Shown here piece by piece: positions 17,694 to 26,084 of a DNA stretch of 64,000 nucleotides. The notes below the pieces were generated by a model that saw nothing but the letters and a program-made list of their open reading frames with translations, searched no databases and was not told where the DNA came from. The first letter of the stretch is position 1, and each line of letters begins with the position of its first letter. Source of the stretch: Chloroflexota bacterium (GTDB lineage: Bacteria; Chloroflexota; Dehalococcoidia; Tepidiformales; Tepidiformaceae); the NCBI GenBank assembly GCA_016234445.1, contig JACRBT010000001.1:1-64000 (forward strand), in the 5' to 3' direction. The position numbers and the translations under genes were made by a program.

Positions 17694-18884
17694 ATGGCAC
17701 ACGCTCTCCGCAACGCAGGGGCCATCAGCGGCCTCGGGATCACGCCCATGGGGCGCATTTACGGGAAGTCGGCGACCGAGTTCGCGGCCGATGCCGTCCG
17801 GGCGGCGATCGCCGACTCCGGGCTGAAGCACGACGACATCGACGGGCTGCTCATCAACGCCGGGATCACCGGCAACATCGGCGGCGGGATAACGCTGGGG
17901 CTGCAGAACTACCTGGGCCTGAAGAACCTGCGGCTGCTCAACCACATGAACGCGGCCGGTTCGACGGCGGCCCAGATGGTCCAGTACGCGACCATGGCTA
18001 TCGCCAACGGGATGGCCCGGCACGTGGTCTGCGTCTTCTCCGACGCGCCGCTGACCGAGGGATCGAAGACGGGCGCGGCGTACGGCGGCGCCGGCAGGAT
18101 CGCGCCGCGGCCGCGGGGCATGGCCGGCCTCTATGCGGCGGCCGGATACTTCGGGGCAAACACCGGTTACGCGCTCGCGGCCCAGCGCCACATGGCCATG
18201 TATGGGACGACGCAGGACCACTTCGGCATCATCGCCGTGGGCCAGCGGCAGTGGGCGACCATGAACCCGATGGCCCAGATGCGCGAGCCCATCACGATGG
18301 AGGACTACCACGCCTCACGCTGGGTCATCGAACCGCTCCACCTGCTCGACTGCTGTTTGGTTTCGAACGGCGCGGTCGCGGTCATCGTGAGCAGCGCGGA
18401 CGAGGCGAAGTCGATGGCCCAGCCGCCGGTGTACATCCGCGGGATGGGGCAGGGACACCCGGGCGACACTGGCCGCGCCGGGAATGACGCAGAGACGGAG
18501 ACGGGCGCGAAGATCGCCGCGAGAACGGCCTTCGGGATGGCGGGGGTCGGCCCGGAAGATGTCACCCAGTGCCAGCTCTACGACTGCTACACCTACACCG
18601 TGCTGGTGACGCTGGAGGACTACGGATTCTGCAAGAAGGGCGAGGGCGGGCCGTTCGTGGAGGACGGCAAGCTCGGTCCCGGGGGGTCGCTGCCGACCAA
18701 CACGGGCGGCGGCGAACTCTCGGCCTACTACATGTGGGGGATGACCCCGCTGAGCGAAGCGGTCATCCAGGGCCGGGGCCAGGGCGGCGACCGCCAGGCG
18801 AAGAACGACGTGATCCTGTGCACAGGCAACGGCGGCACCCTCGCCTACCACGGGGCGCTGATCCTCAGCCCCCACGCGAACTGA
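17694..18884 (+). CDS. Thiolase-fold (SCP2/Ltp2-like) protein, first copy
   Basis: 396-aa thiolase-superfamily enzyme. The position that normally carries the nucleophilic Cys reads NAAGST (86-91), with Ala/Gly instead, and the usual GHPxG-type His loop reads NTGGGELSAYYMWG from residue 336. YDCYTYTVLVTLED is conserved. This pattern matches Ltp2-type retro-aldolases that cleave acyl-CoA side chains with a DUF35 partner rather than true thiolases; inference. AAGGAG lies 6 nt before the ATG at 17694 and TAGAAT at 17666-17671 is a likely -10. The DUF35 gene follows after 8 nt. Confidence 0.88.
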   Translation: MAHALRNAGAISGLGITPMGRIYGKSATEFAADAVRAAIADSGLKHDDIDGLLINAGITGNIGGGITLGLQNYLGLKNLRLLNHMNAAGSTAAQMVQYATMAIANGMARHVVCVFSDAPLTEGSKTGAAYGGAGRIAPRPRGMAGLYAAAGYFGANTGYALAAQRHMAMYGTTQDHFGIIAVGQRQWATMNPMAQMREPITMEDYHASRWVIEPLHLLDCCLVSNGAVAVIVSSADEAKSMAQPPVYIRGMGQGHPGDTGRAGNDAETETGAKIAARTAFGMAGVGPEDVTQCQLYDCYTYTVLVTLEDYGFCKKGEGGPFVEDGKLGPGGSLPTNTGGGELSAYYMWGMTPLSEAVIQGRGQGGDRQAKNDVILCTGNGGTLAYHGALILSPHAN

Positions 18885-18892
18885 GGCCAACG

Positions 18893-19300
18893 ATGACCCA
18901 ACCTGCACAGGTAACGAAACCCCTGCCGGAAGCGGATGACGCGTCGAAGCCGTTCTGGGACGGCGCCATGGAGGGCCGCCTGGTGATCCTGCGGTGCGCG
19001 GACTGCAAGGCCTGGCGGATGCCCTGGCGGCACCACTGCGACCAGTGCCTTTCCGACCGTTCCACATGGGAGCAGGCAAGCGGACGGGGGGTGGTGCGGA
19101 CCTTCGGGATCATGCACCAGAAGTACCACCCGGCCTTCGAAGTGCCCTACAACGTCACGATCGTCGAACTCGCGGAGGGCCCGAGAATCACCACGAACCT
19201 CGTCGGGGTCAGCAACGCCGACATCCGGGTTGGGATGCCGGTGGTGGTTGACTGGGAGCGCCACAGCGACATCACGCTGCCCAAGTTCCGCCCCGCCTGA
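18893..19300 (+). CDS. Zn-ribbon/OB-fold (DUF35) partner protein, first copy
   Basis: 135 aa. N-terminal helix (PFWDGAMEGRL), zinc ribbon with CADC and CDQC, then an OB-fold ending VDWERHSDITLPKFRP. Such proteins bind thiolase-fold enzymes and help bind or channel CoA substrates. It directly follows the thiolase-fold gene, so the pair should form one complex. A second pair lies at 54532-56155. Confidence 0.92.
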   Translation: MTQPAQVTKPLPEADDASKPFWDGAMEGRLVILRCADCKAWRMPWRHHCDQCLSDRSTWEQASGRGVVRTFGIMHQKYHPAFEVPYNVTIVELAEGPRITTNLVGVSNADIRVGMPVVVDWERHSDITLPKFRPA

Positions 19301-19302
19301 CT

Positions 19303-19323
19303 CCGCGACAGGGTTTGTCGCGG
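19303..19323 (+). terminator. Hairpin after thiolase/DUF35 pair
   Basis: CCGCGACA-GGGTT-TGTCGCGG, a perfect 8-bp stem, starting 2 nt after the DUF35 stop codon. No T-run follows, so it may be a weak terminator or an mRNA-end stabiliser. Confidence 0.5.
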
Positions 19324-19406
19324 CCAGGGAGACGTTATGACGAGCTTTCGTCCTTAACACTTGACCGGTGGTTATACTGCGGTCGGCGGGTGAGGGTGTG
19401 CACGGC

Positions 19407-19799
19407 ATGGACGGCGACGACGCCTTCGGGCTGGTGCTTTGGACCACGGACATCCCGGCGCTGGCCGGTTTCCTCCAGCAGGCCGGGGGGATGACGCTGC
19501 TGGAACAGCACCCTGGCTACGCTTCGCTCCGGGCCGGGGCGACGACCATCGCCCTCCACGCGGACGAAAGCTATCGCGGCCACCCCTGGTACGACGCGCT
19601 CCGCCGGGAAGGGGCGGCGCGAGGCATCGGCGCCGAACTCCGGGTGCGTGTGGCTGACGTCGCGACGGCCTACGCGACGGCGCTTCGGCTGGGCGGCCAG
19701 GCCGTCCAACCACCCTACGACGACGCCGGGATCCGGGAGTGCCAGGTGATGGGGCCGGACGGCTACCTGGTTTCGCTGTGGGCCGAAGCGGGCGGGTAG
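19407..19799 (+). CDS. VOC/glyoxalase-superfamily protein
   Basis: 130 aa. A single vicinal-oxygen-chelate domain: two beta-alpha-beta-beta-beta units, with FGLVLWTTDIPALAGFLQQ at the front and DDAGIRECQVMGPDGYLVSLW at the end. Members include dioxygenases, glyoxalases and resistance proteins; metal ligands are not clear here, so function is unassigned. Start at ATG 19407; an in-frame GTG at 19398 is possible. TATACT at 19373-19378 is a likely -10. Monocistronic. Confidence 0.78.
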   Translation: MDGDDAFGLVLWTTDIPALAGFLQQAGGMTLLEQHPGYASLRAGATTIALHADESYRGHPWYDALRREGAARGIGAELRVRVADVATAYATALRLGGQAVQPPYDDAGIRECQVMGPDGYLVSLWAEAGG

Positions 19800-19858
19800 C
19801 TTCGTTACCTGGCATTGACAAGATGTATTCAAAGGGGCGCGCGAGTGTGATACGGTGG

Positions 19859-19876
19859 TTGTGAAAGTTCGCACAA
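19859..19876. promoter_or_regulatory. Rex- or CRP-like operator upstream of 64-aa gene
   Basis: TTGTGAA-AGTT-CGCACAA. It matches the Rex consensus TTGTGAA-N4-TTCACAA at 12 of 14 fixed positions and a CRP-type TGTGA-N6-(T/G)CACA. It lies just downstream of a possible TTCAAA-N17-TACGGT promoter (19828-19856), a position suited to repression. Confidence 0.45.
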
Positions 19877-19894
19877 TCAAGGGAGGCACCGCGA

Positions 19895-20089
19895 ATGTAT
19901 CACGACTATTCACCCATCTCGACGCTCATGACGCCGGGGGAACCCTCGGACCTGGCGAAGGCCCGGGAACTCCTCGCCCGGGAATCGCGCAAGCCCCGGA
20001 AGCATCGGCCGGAGCGTCAGCGCGCCGCCGTCGAACAGATCGCGACGGGCTTCGACCCGCGCTCGACCGCATTCCTCTACCTCGCCTGA
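19895..20089 (+). CDS. Small hypothetical protein (64 aa)
   Basis: 64 aa, basic in the middle (RESRKPRKHRPERQR). No recognised family. GGGAGG sits 10 nt upstream of the ATG, a palindromic operator at 19859-19876 precedes it and a strong UUCG hairpin terminator follows, so this looks like an independent regulated unit. The basic middle could bind nucleic acid or a membrane; unproven. Confidence 0.65.
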   Translation: MYHDYSPISTLMTPGEPSDLAKARELLARESRKPRKHRPERQRAAVEQIATGFDPRSTAFLYLA

Positions 20090-20115
20090 GCCCAGTTCAG
20101 CCCACGACCAACCTG

Positions 20116-20140
20116 GCGGCCCTCTTCGGAGGGCCGTCTT
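20116..20140 (+). terminator. UUCG hairpin terminator
   Basis: CGGCCCTC-TTCG-GAGGGCCG (8-bp perfect stem, 20117-20136) followed by TCTT. It sits between the 64-aa gene and the convergent SDR gene. Confidence 0.8.
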
Positions 20141-20153
20141 GCGTTTGCGGCAG

Positions 20154-20936
20154 CTACCAGGCCGTCCAGCCACCGTCGACGACGAGGGTGTGGCCGGTGA
20201 CGTAGCTGGAGGCGGCGCTGGCAAGGAAGATGACGGCGCCAGCGAGTTCGTGGGGCTGGCCCCAGCGGCCCATCGGCGTCCGCCCGGTGATGAAGTCGTG
20301 ACGCTCAGGGTCTTCGAACAGCGGCCGGGTGAGTTCGGTCTCGAAGTAGGTGGGGGCGATGGCGTTCACCTGGACCCCGTGGGGCGCCCATTCGAGGGCG
20401 AGGACCTTCGTCAGCTGCTCGATAGCGCCCTTCGAGCTGGCATAGGCAGCCTGGCTGGCCAGGGCGACCCGGCCCATGATGCTCGAGATGTTGATGACCT
20501 TGCCCGAGCCCTGGGTGACCATCTCGCGGCCGGCCGCCCGCGCGCAGAGGAAGTAGCCCTCGAGGTTCGTGCGGAGGACCTGCTGGTATTCGTCGAGCGA
20601 GAGGTCGAGGACGGGCTTCCGGACGTTCATCCCGGCGTTGTTCACGAGGATGTCGAGGCCGCCAAGGCCCGCGATGGCTCGCTCGACCAGTTGTTCGCAC
20701 TCACCTTCGAACGTGATGTCGGCCGGGATGGACTCCGCGCGACGGCCGAGGGCGCGGATCTCGTCGCGGACGGCGTCGAGCTCGGCCGCGGTGCGGCTGC
20801 TGACCACGACGTCCGCACCGGCGGCGGCGAGCGCCAGGGCCATGACGCGCCCGAGGCCCCGGCCGGCGCCCGTGACGACCGCCACCTTGCCGGTGAGGTC
20901 GAACAGGCGGGTGCCGAGGAGTTCAGGACGGTCCAC
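20154..20936 (-). CDS. Short-chain dehydrogenase/reductase
   Basis: 260-aa classical SDR. Cofactor motif TGAGRGLG (residues 22-29), NNAG at 99-102, and the catalytic Ser152-Tyr165-Lys169 ([14 protein letters not shown]). Closest by eye to gluconate 5-dehydrogenase or 3-oxoacyl reductase-like members; the substrate is not assignable. GTG start at 20936, 6 nt after TAGACT, hence probably leaderless. Confidence 0.92.
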   Translation of the reverse strand: MDRPELLGTRLFDLTGKVAVVTGAGRGLGRVMALALAAAGADVVVSSRTAAELDAVRDEIRALGRRAESIPADITFEGECEQLVERAIAGLGGLDILVNNAGMNVRKPVLDLSLDEYQQVLRTNLEGYFLCARAAGREMVTQGSGKVINISSIMGRVALASQAAYASSKGAIEQLTKVLALEWAPHGVQVNAIAPTYFETELTRPLFEDPERHDFITGRTPMGRWGQPHELAGAVIFLASAASSYVTGHTLVVDGGWTAW

Positions 20937-20983
20937 AGCCGCAGTCTACCGGGTGGTTCCGGCCCGGGCAGCCGCCGGGCAAG

Positions 20984-23900
20984 CTATTCGTAGCGCAGGG
21001 CCTCGGCGACGGGAACGCGGGATGCGCTCCGGGCGGGCAGGAACGTCATCAGCATCGACGAGGCGAACGCGATCGTGGAGATGACGAAGAGCTCGGCCCA
21101 GGGCACGGCGAACCCGAACGACTTCGACTCCTCGCCGAGCGCGCCGCTGGTGAAGAGCACCCAGGCGAGCGAGAGCCCAAGGCTCAGCCCGAGGAGGATG
21201 CCGGAGACGGCGATGAATCCGGACTCGAAGAGGAAACTGAGGGCGACCATGCTTCGCTGGTAACCGATGGCCCGGAGCATGCCGATCTGCTGGCGGCGTT
21301 CGACGACCGCGCGCGAGGCGACGACCGCGAGGGCCGCGATGCCGACGATGAGGCCGAGCCCCATGAAACCCTGGAAGACGAGCATGAAGGCGTTCTGGGT
21401 CGCCTGCTGGTCGTCGAGGAGCTTCCGGAGCGACTCCCCGGAAGCCTGGACAAGGCCACTTTCCAGCTGCTTGGCGAAGGCCTCGGCATCGGCGCCAGGC
21501 TTGAGGGTGAAGTAGAACGTTTGGCCGCGGGACGCCGGGAAGGCAGCCAGGAGGGTGTCCTTCGAGACGAAGATCCCGGGCCAGAAGGTTTCTCCCGCCT
21601 CCTTTGCCTGGCCAATGACGGTGATCGTGGTCTCGCGGCCTGTGCCCGGATCGCGAAGCTTGAGCGTGAAGGGCTCGAACCCGGCTTCGAGCGGGTCCAG
21701 GTAGAGAAGGCCGGCCTCCACAGGCGGGCCGAAGGCCTGGGGCGCGACCGTTGCCCCGGCGTTGAGGATGGCGAACCCGGAACCGCCGGCAAGGGCGTCC
21801 CAGACAGCGCGGTCCGTGGCGTACCCGGCCGCCCGGAACTTCAAGGGAAGCCGAACGGCAGCGATGAAGGCATCGTCGGCGCCGATAAAGGTGTAGCGGC
21901 TGAAGTCCTTAACCTCGCGTTCGTCGTTCTTCTTCCGGTCGCGGTTCTCGACCTCGGCCTCGAAGGGGTAGGCGAACCGGTTTTCGCCTGTTGCGACGAC
22001 CTGGGCCGGGTCGGCTGCGGTCGAAGCGACCGCAGCGGTGATGTCGTCGATCGGGTTGTTCGGGTTCACTTCGAGCTGGGTGTCGAAGCCGCCGAGGGTG
22101 TCGTCGTTGAGGAAGATCGCGGCGAAGTTGCTGTTGAGCGTGGCGTTGACGACGAGGGCGAACATGATCAGGCCGATCATGGCCATCGTCATGCCCGTCC
22201 GGAACCGCGAGGTGAGGGGGTAGGCGACGCCGGTCTTGAGGGCCGGGACGATCCTGCCGAACCGGGAACCAAGGGCAGCGACGAGCGGCAGGACGATGTC
22301 GGCGTTGTAGACAACGATGAAGGTGCCGCAGGCGACCATCACGAGGCCGCTGAGGAAGAACATCTCGATGTCGCCGTTGAGTTCGCCGGTGAGCCATTCG
22401 AGCTTGCCGGAGGGGGCGAGGTACCAGAAGGCGAGGAGGGCGACGCTGGTGAGGGTGAAGGACATCCGCGCGTTGACGCGGTAGTAGTAGAGAGACACCG
22501 CCACCCAGAAGACGACAAGCGAGATGCCGAAGGCGAAGAAGAACTGGCCGTTGTGCTGGAGCCCGCCGTAGACGAGGGCAACGCCCGTCAGGCCGAGAGC
22601 AGCCCCGGTGCCGGCCGGCCAGTTGACCCGGGCGCGCGCGTCCTGGAGGAGCGTGAGCGCGAAACCCAGCGGGGGGATGACGATCCCCGCGACCGGGAGC
22701 CAACCCGGGACCCGGCGTGGCTTGCGGTCCCGCGTGAGCCAGACCAGGAAGAGGGCGATGAAGTACCAGGGGAGGATGAGCGCCGAGCCGATGACGGGCA
22801 CCGCGAGGCCGGTGATCCACGGCCAACGCGGCGGACCTTCGCCGGTGCGGTGGTCGCGGGGCCCCGCGAAGTTGGAGCCACGGAGTACGTAGAACCAGGG
22901 GCTGATCAGCCCGATCAGGACCAGGGGAACCCCGGCCAGGAAGCCGACCGGGCCGAAGAAGAAGAGCGACGCCCCGAGGGGGACGCCCATTACCATGACG
23001 CCGTTGAGGGTGGCGCGGATGTAGCCCGTGAGGGTGGCGTCCTCCGGGTTTGGCGGGTGGCTTTCGGGGAGGTCGCGGATCGCGGAGACGATGTTGAGGC
23101 GGCTCGCGCGCCAGGACGAGATGAAGATGACGATGAAGGTGGCGATGACCCCCAGGCTAAAGGCGGTGATCAGGCTCCGGGGCGTGAAGGCGACGTTGAG
23201 ATTGAGGCCGAGGTCCTGGCCGGCGCTGGCATCGAGGATGCGCATCATCGCCCAGGTGACGCCCATACCGGCGAAGAGCCCGACCACGGCGGCGCCAAGG
23301 TCGTACCCCATGCCTTCGGCAAGGAACGACTCCACAAGCTGGCTGCGCTTTGCACCGACGGCCCGGGCCATGCCCATCTCGGGTTTCCGCTCTGCCGCCA
23401 GCATCACGAAGATCAGGAAGATGAGCAGCACGCCGGCCGCGATGGAGAAGAGGCCGAAAACGATGAAGACCGTGGTGAAGATGGAACCGAACATCTCGGC
23501 CATCTGGATGCCGTCCTGCTTGAACGGCTCGATCTTGTAGGCGGTGGGATCGAGGACGGGTTCGAGCTTCGCGACGGCGGCGTCGGAACGCTTCATGCCG
23601 CTCTTGACGCCGCCGCGGTTGGTCACGAAGACGCCGTCGGCGTTGTTGCCCTTCCCTGTGAGGTCGCTGAGGAAGGCGAAGGAGACGACCCCACCCTGGC
23701 GCTGGGAAGTCTCGAAGGTGCCGCTGAGGACGTTGTTCGGGACGATCGCCTTCACTCTGAGCTCGACGGGGTTGCCTTCGAACAGGACGACCAGGGTGTG
23801 CCCGACCTCGGCGTCTATCTCGGAGGCGAGTTCCTTGTTGACCGCGATCTCGTTCGCGGAGAGCTCGACCGGGCGGCCCTTGAGGTCCTTGATGCCCCCC

Positions 23901-24400
23901 AGGGCGGCGGCGTCCTCGGGCCGGTAGGCGACGATGCGGGCGGAGAATTCGTTCAGGCGGGTGTCGACGTCCTGGACGGAGAAGCGTTCGCTGATGAACG
24001 GCGCGAAGGCTTCAATGTCGGGATCGCCGGCGAATTCGCGCCGCCAGGACTCCACTTCGGGCATGGGGATGAGTTGCTGATCGACGGCAGCGGCCCGCTT
24101 TTCGGTGTCCCACTGGATGATCTCGTCGGCCTCGCCGAGGGTGTTGTAGACCTCGGAGGTGATGCTCTTCGTGAGGGTGTCGCCGGTACCGAAGGCGGCG
24201 GAGGTGATGAGCGTCGAGAGCATCAGCCCAATGACGATGAGGCTGGTCTGGGCGGGCCGTCGGGGGATGTTGCGGAGGCCTGTCTTGAACATCACCGGGT
24301 TCCGAATGGCGATCAGGGCCACGAAGCCGAGAATCGCGGTCGTGGCGGCGAGGCAGCCCGCGGCGATGTAGGTCATCGAGAGGCCGAAGAGTTCGTTCAT
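20984..24400 (-). CDS. Giant FtsX/MacB-type ABC transporter permease
   Basis: 1138 aa. Two FtsX-like permease halves: an N-terminal helix plus MacB-like periplasmic domain (about 60-280) and three helices (about 310-430), then a long stretch with roughly eight extra hydrophobic segments (about 465-720), then a second periplasmic region and three C-terminal helices ending in PARSASRVPVAEALRYE. The extra central membrane segment is unusual. The partner ATPase gene lies 4 nt upstream. Such systems export lipoproteins, peptides or lipids, or transmit force to the periplasm. No membrane-fusion protein is nearby. Confidence 0.9.
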   Translation of the reverse strand: MNELFGLSMTYIAAGCLAATTAILGFVALIAIRNPVMFKTGLRNIPRRPAQTSLIVIGLMLSTLITSAAFGTGDTLTKSITSEVYNTLGEADEIIQWDTEKRAAAVDQQLIPMPEVESWRREFAGDPDIEAFAPFISERFSVQDVDTRLNEFSARIVAYRPEDAAALGGIKDLKGRPVELSANEIAVNKELASEIDAEVGHTLVVLFEGNPVELRVKAIVPNNVLSGTFETSQRQGGVVSFAFLSDLTGKGNNADGVFVTNRGGVKSGMKRSDAAVAKLEPVLDPTAYKIEPFKQDGIQMAEMFGSIFTTVFIVFGLFSIAAGVLLIFLIFVMLAAERKPEMGMARAVGAKRSQLVESFLAEGMGYDLGAAVVGLFAGMGVTWAMMRILDASAGQDLGLNLNVAFTPRSLITAFSLGVIATFIVIFISSWRASRLNIVSAIRDLPESHPPNPEDATLTGYIRATLNGVMVMGVPLGASLFFFGPVGFLAGVPLVLIGLISPWFYVLRGSNFAGPRDHRTGEGPPRWPWITGLAVPVIGSALILPWYFIALFLVWLTRDRKPRRVPGWLPVAGIVIPPLGFALTLLQDARARVNWPAGTGAALGLTGVALVYGGLQHNGQFFFAFGISLVVFWVAVSLYYYRVNARMSFTLTSVALLAFWYLAPSGKLEWLTGELNGDIEMFFLSGLVMVACGTFIVVYNADIVLPLVAALGSRFGRIVPALKTGVAYPLTSRFRTGMTMAMIGLIMFALVVNATLNSNFAAIFLNDDTLGGFDTQLEVNPNNPIDDITAAVASTAADPAQVVATGENRFAYPFEAEVENRDRKKNDEREVKDFSRYTFIGADDAFIAAVRLPLKFRAAGYATDRAVWDALAGGSGFAILNAGATVAPQAFGPPVEAGLLYLDPLEAGFEPFTLKLRDPGTGRETTITVIGQAKEAGETFWPGIFVSKDTLLAAFPASRGQTFYFTLKPGADAEAFAKQLESGLVQASGESLRKLLDDQQATQNAFMLVFQGFMGLGLIVGIAALAVVASRAVVERRQQIGMLRAIGYQRSMVALSFLFESGFIAVSGILLGLSLGLSLAWVLFTSGALGEESKSFGFAVPWAELFVISTIAFASSMLMTFLPARSASRVPVAEALRYE

Positions 24401-24404
24401 GTCG

Positions 24405-25148
24405 TCAGCTGCCGCTGGCCGCGGCGGCCATCTCGGCCTGGCTGTCTTCGCGGAGGATGAGGCCGTCTGCCATCTGGATGGTGCGGTGGCAGCGGGCGGC
24501 GACCTTGGGGTCGTGGGTGACGAGGACGGTCGTCTGGTTGGCCGTGCTGTTCAACTCGACGATGAGGTCCATGATCTCCTTCGCCGTGGCGGAGTCGAGG
24601 GCGCCGGTGGGCTCGTCGGCCCACATGATCGAGGGGGTGTTCACGAGGGCGCGGGCGATGGTGACCCGCTGGCGTTGGCCGCCGGAAAGCTGCGAGGGGC
24701 GCTGGTTCGCCCAGTCGCGAAGGCCGACGCGGGAGAGGGAATCGAGGGCCATCTGGCGGGCGACCCTGGGGCGGGTCCCGGAGACGATCAGCGGGAGCTC
24801 GACGTTTTCAACCGCGCTCAGGACGGGGAGGAGGTTGTAGGTCTGGAAGATGAAGCCCATGTCGCGGGCGCGGAACTCGGTCTTCTTGTTGTCGGCCATC
24901 TTGGAGATGTCGGTGCCGTTGATGAAGACGGTCCCGGCGTCGATCTCGTCGAGGCCGGATAGGCTGTTGAGGAGCGTGGTCTTGCCGCATCCGGAGGGAC
25001 CCATGATCGCCACCATCTCGCCGCGGCGGACCTGGAGAGAGACTCCACGGAGGGCGTGGACCTGGATGTTGCCGGTGTCGTAGGTCTTCTCAACGTCGCG
25101 CGCGTCGATGACGACGTCGGCGCCGGGGGTGTGGGTGAGGAAGGTCAT
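24405..25148 (-). CDS. ABC transporter ATPase (LolD/MacB type)
   Basis: 247 aa. Walker A GPSGCGKT (50-57), Q-loop FQTYNLLP, signature LSGGQ (154-158), Walker B IMWADE (174-179) and the H-loop VTHD. It powers the permease encoded 4 nt downstream. GGGAGC lies before the ATG. The upstream region holds a TACACT -10, a hairpin at 25168-25190 and a near-perfect CRP/Rex-like palindrome at 25224-25241. Confidence 0.95.
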   Translation of the reverse strand: MTFLTHTPGADVVIDARDVEKTYDTGNIQVHALRGVSLQVRRGEMVAIMGPSGCGKTTLLNSLSGLDEIDAGTVFINGTDISKMADNKKTEFRARDMGFIFQTYNLLPVLSAVENVELPLIVSGTRPRVARQMALDSLSRVGLRDWANQRPSQLSGGQRQRVTIARALVNTPSIMWADEPTGALDSATAKEIMDLIVELNSTANQTTVLVTHDPKVAARCHRTIQMADGLILREDSQAEMAAAASGS

Positions 25149-25167
25149 GCAGCGCTCCCGAACGGAA

Positions 25168-25190
25168 CCCGGCCCGGAGAGGGGGCCGGG
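25168..25190 (-). other. 5' leader hairpin of ABC exporter mRNA
   Basis: CCCGGCCC-N7-GGGCCGGG, a perfect 8-bp stem right at the inferred transcript start (TACACT at 25197-25202) and about 20 nt before the ATPase gene. It could stabilise the 5' end of the mRNA. Confidence 0.5.
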
Positions 25191-25223
25191 ACTCTCAGTG
25201 TAGACCGATGGCAGTCAAGGGAA

Positions 25224-25241
25224 TTGTGAAGGAGTTCACAG
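25224..25241. promoter_or_regulatory. CRP/Rex-like operator upstream of ABC exporter
   Basis: TTGTGAA-GGAG-TTCACAG. It contains a perfect TGTGA-N6-TCACA and matches Rex at 13 of 14 fixed positions. The centre is about 42 nt upstream of the inferred start of the ATPase mRNA, the classic class II activator spacing. Confidence 0.6.
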
Positions 25242-25249
25242 AGCGCTGC

Positions 25250-25768
25250 TCACTCCAGGACGTCGATCGTCATCGCGATGGCGGATCCGGCGGCGTCGAA
25301 GCCCCATGCGCTCCAGCGCCGCGCTTCGGCGCCGAGGCGGGCGGCGGCGCAGGCTAATGCGGGCACGAGGGCCATGTCGAAGCCGTCCAGACGGCCGGGG
25401 CCAAGGGCGATGACGGCGGCGTGGGCAGCTTCGGCCTCGCGGCAGATGTGGTCGACGTCGAAGCCCATGGCGCCTTCGGCCCGGTAGGGGGCAAGGTAGG
25501 CGACGCTCGTCTGGAGGAGACGGTTGGCGCCGATGAAGTTGCCGCGGGTGACGTGGACGAACGCCGCCGCGAGCTGGATCAGCCCCTTGTAGAGGTCGCG
25601 GACGTCGCCCTGTTCCTCCTGCCAAATCTCCTCAAGGGTTTCGTGGCATTCGAAGAAGCGGACCGAGTTGAACTCGTCGCAGGCGCGCTGGAGCGCGGCC
25701 GGGACGGTGATCTGCCTCGAAACCCACTGGCGGGGCCGACGCGGAGACGTGGACGACGGAGTTGCCAT
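25250..25768 (-). CDS. DUF309 domain protein
   Basis: 172 aa. The segment FNSVRFFECHETLEEIWQEE followed by DLYKGLIQLAAAFVHV and NFIGANRLL is the DUF309 signature, an all-helical family of unknown biochemical role. The start is placed at the ATG of MATPSSTS because TACGCT ends 7 nt before it; the ATG two codons upstream lies only one base after that element. Confidence 0.87.
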   Translation of the reverse strand: MATPSSTSPRRPRQWVSRQITVPAALQRACDEFNSVRFFECHETLEEIWQEEQGDVRDLYKGLIQLAAAFVHVTRGNFIGANRLLQTSVAYLAPYRAEGAMGFDVDHICREAEAAHAAVIALGPGRLDGFDMALVPALACAAARLGAEARRWSAWGFDAAGSAIAMTIDVLE

Positions 25769-25851
25769 CGCCATCAGCGTAGCAGCCGGGTGCGCGAAAT
25801 GGCGTGGCGGTCAAGAATAGGCCGGTAGCCCCACTCCACCGAGGAACACCG

Positions 25852-26007
25852 ATGGCCGACCCGCACGCCCAGGACCCAAACGCCGCTCCGATGCACCACG
25901 AGATCAAGGAGCGCTTCACGAACGCGCAGGCCGCGGTCTCGGGGATCCTCGGGGCGGTGGCGATCATTGCCGGGATCGTGCTGGGGATCGTCCTCGCCAA
26001 CGACTGA
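25852..26007 (+). CDS. Small single-pass membrane protein (51 aa)
   Basis: 51 aa. A soluble, polar N-terminal part (MADPHAQDPNAAPMHHEIKE) followed by one strong hydrophobic helix (residues about 28-48: VSGILGAVAIIAGIVLGIVLA). GAGG lies 7 nt before the ATG. No family recognised. Monocistronic. Confidence 0.65.
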   Translation: MADPHAQDPNAAPMHHEIKERFTNAQAAVSGILGAVAIIAGIVLGIVLAND

Positions 26008-26084
26008 GCGCCGGGCGAAAGAAATCCTCTCAACTTCACGTAAGGACCGCCCGTTCCGGGGAAAGCGGCCTGTATGATCGTCCT

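Noticed and set aside
15682-17700. Extended frame reading 5' of argC and through the divergent MBL gene
   Set aside because: Upstream part is the antisense of the MBL gene; argC starts at 16707 where a GACAAT element and the N-terminal NAD motif fit.
17694-18884. Ordinary acetyl-CoA acetyltransferase (thiolase)
   Set aside because: Catalytic Cys and GHPxG His loop are absent, so a simple thiolase call would mislead.
19361-19378. TTGACC followed by TATACT as a full promoter for the VOC gene
   Set aside because: Spacing is only 6 nt, too short for a sigma-70 pair; only the TATACT is kept as likely -10.
21521-24460. Very long plus-strand ORF (979 codons) opposite the ABC permease
   Set aside because: Shadow frame with Glu/Asp/Gly/Arg-rich nonsense composition; the minus-strand permease has clear helices and a coupled ATPase.
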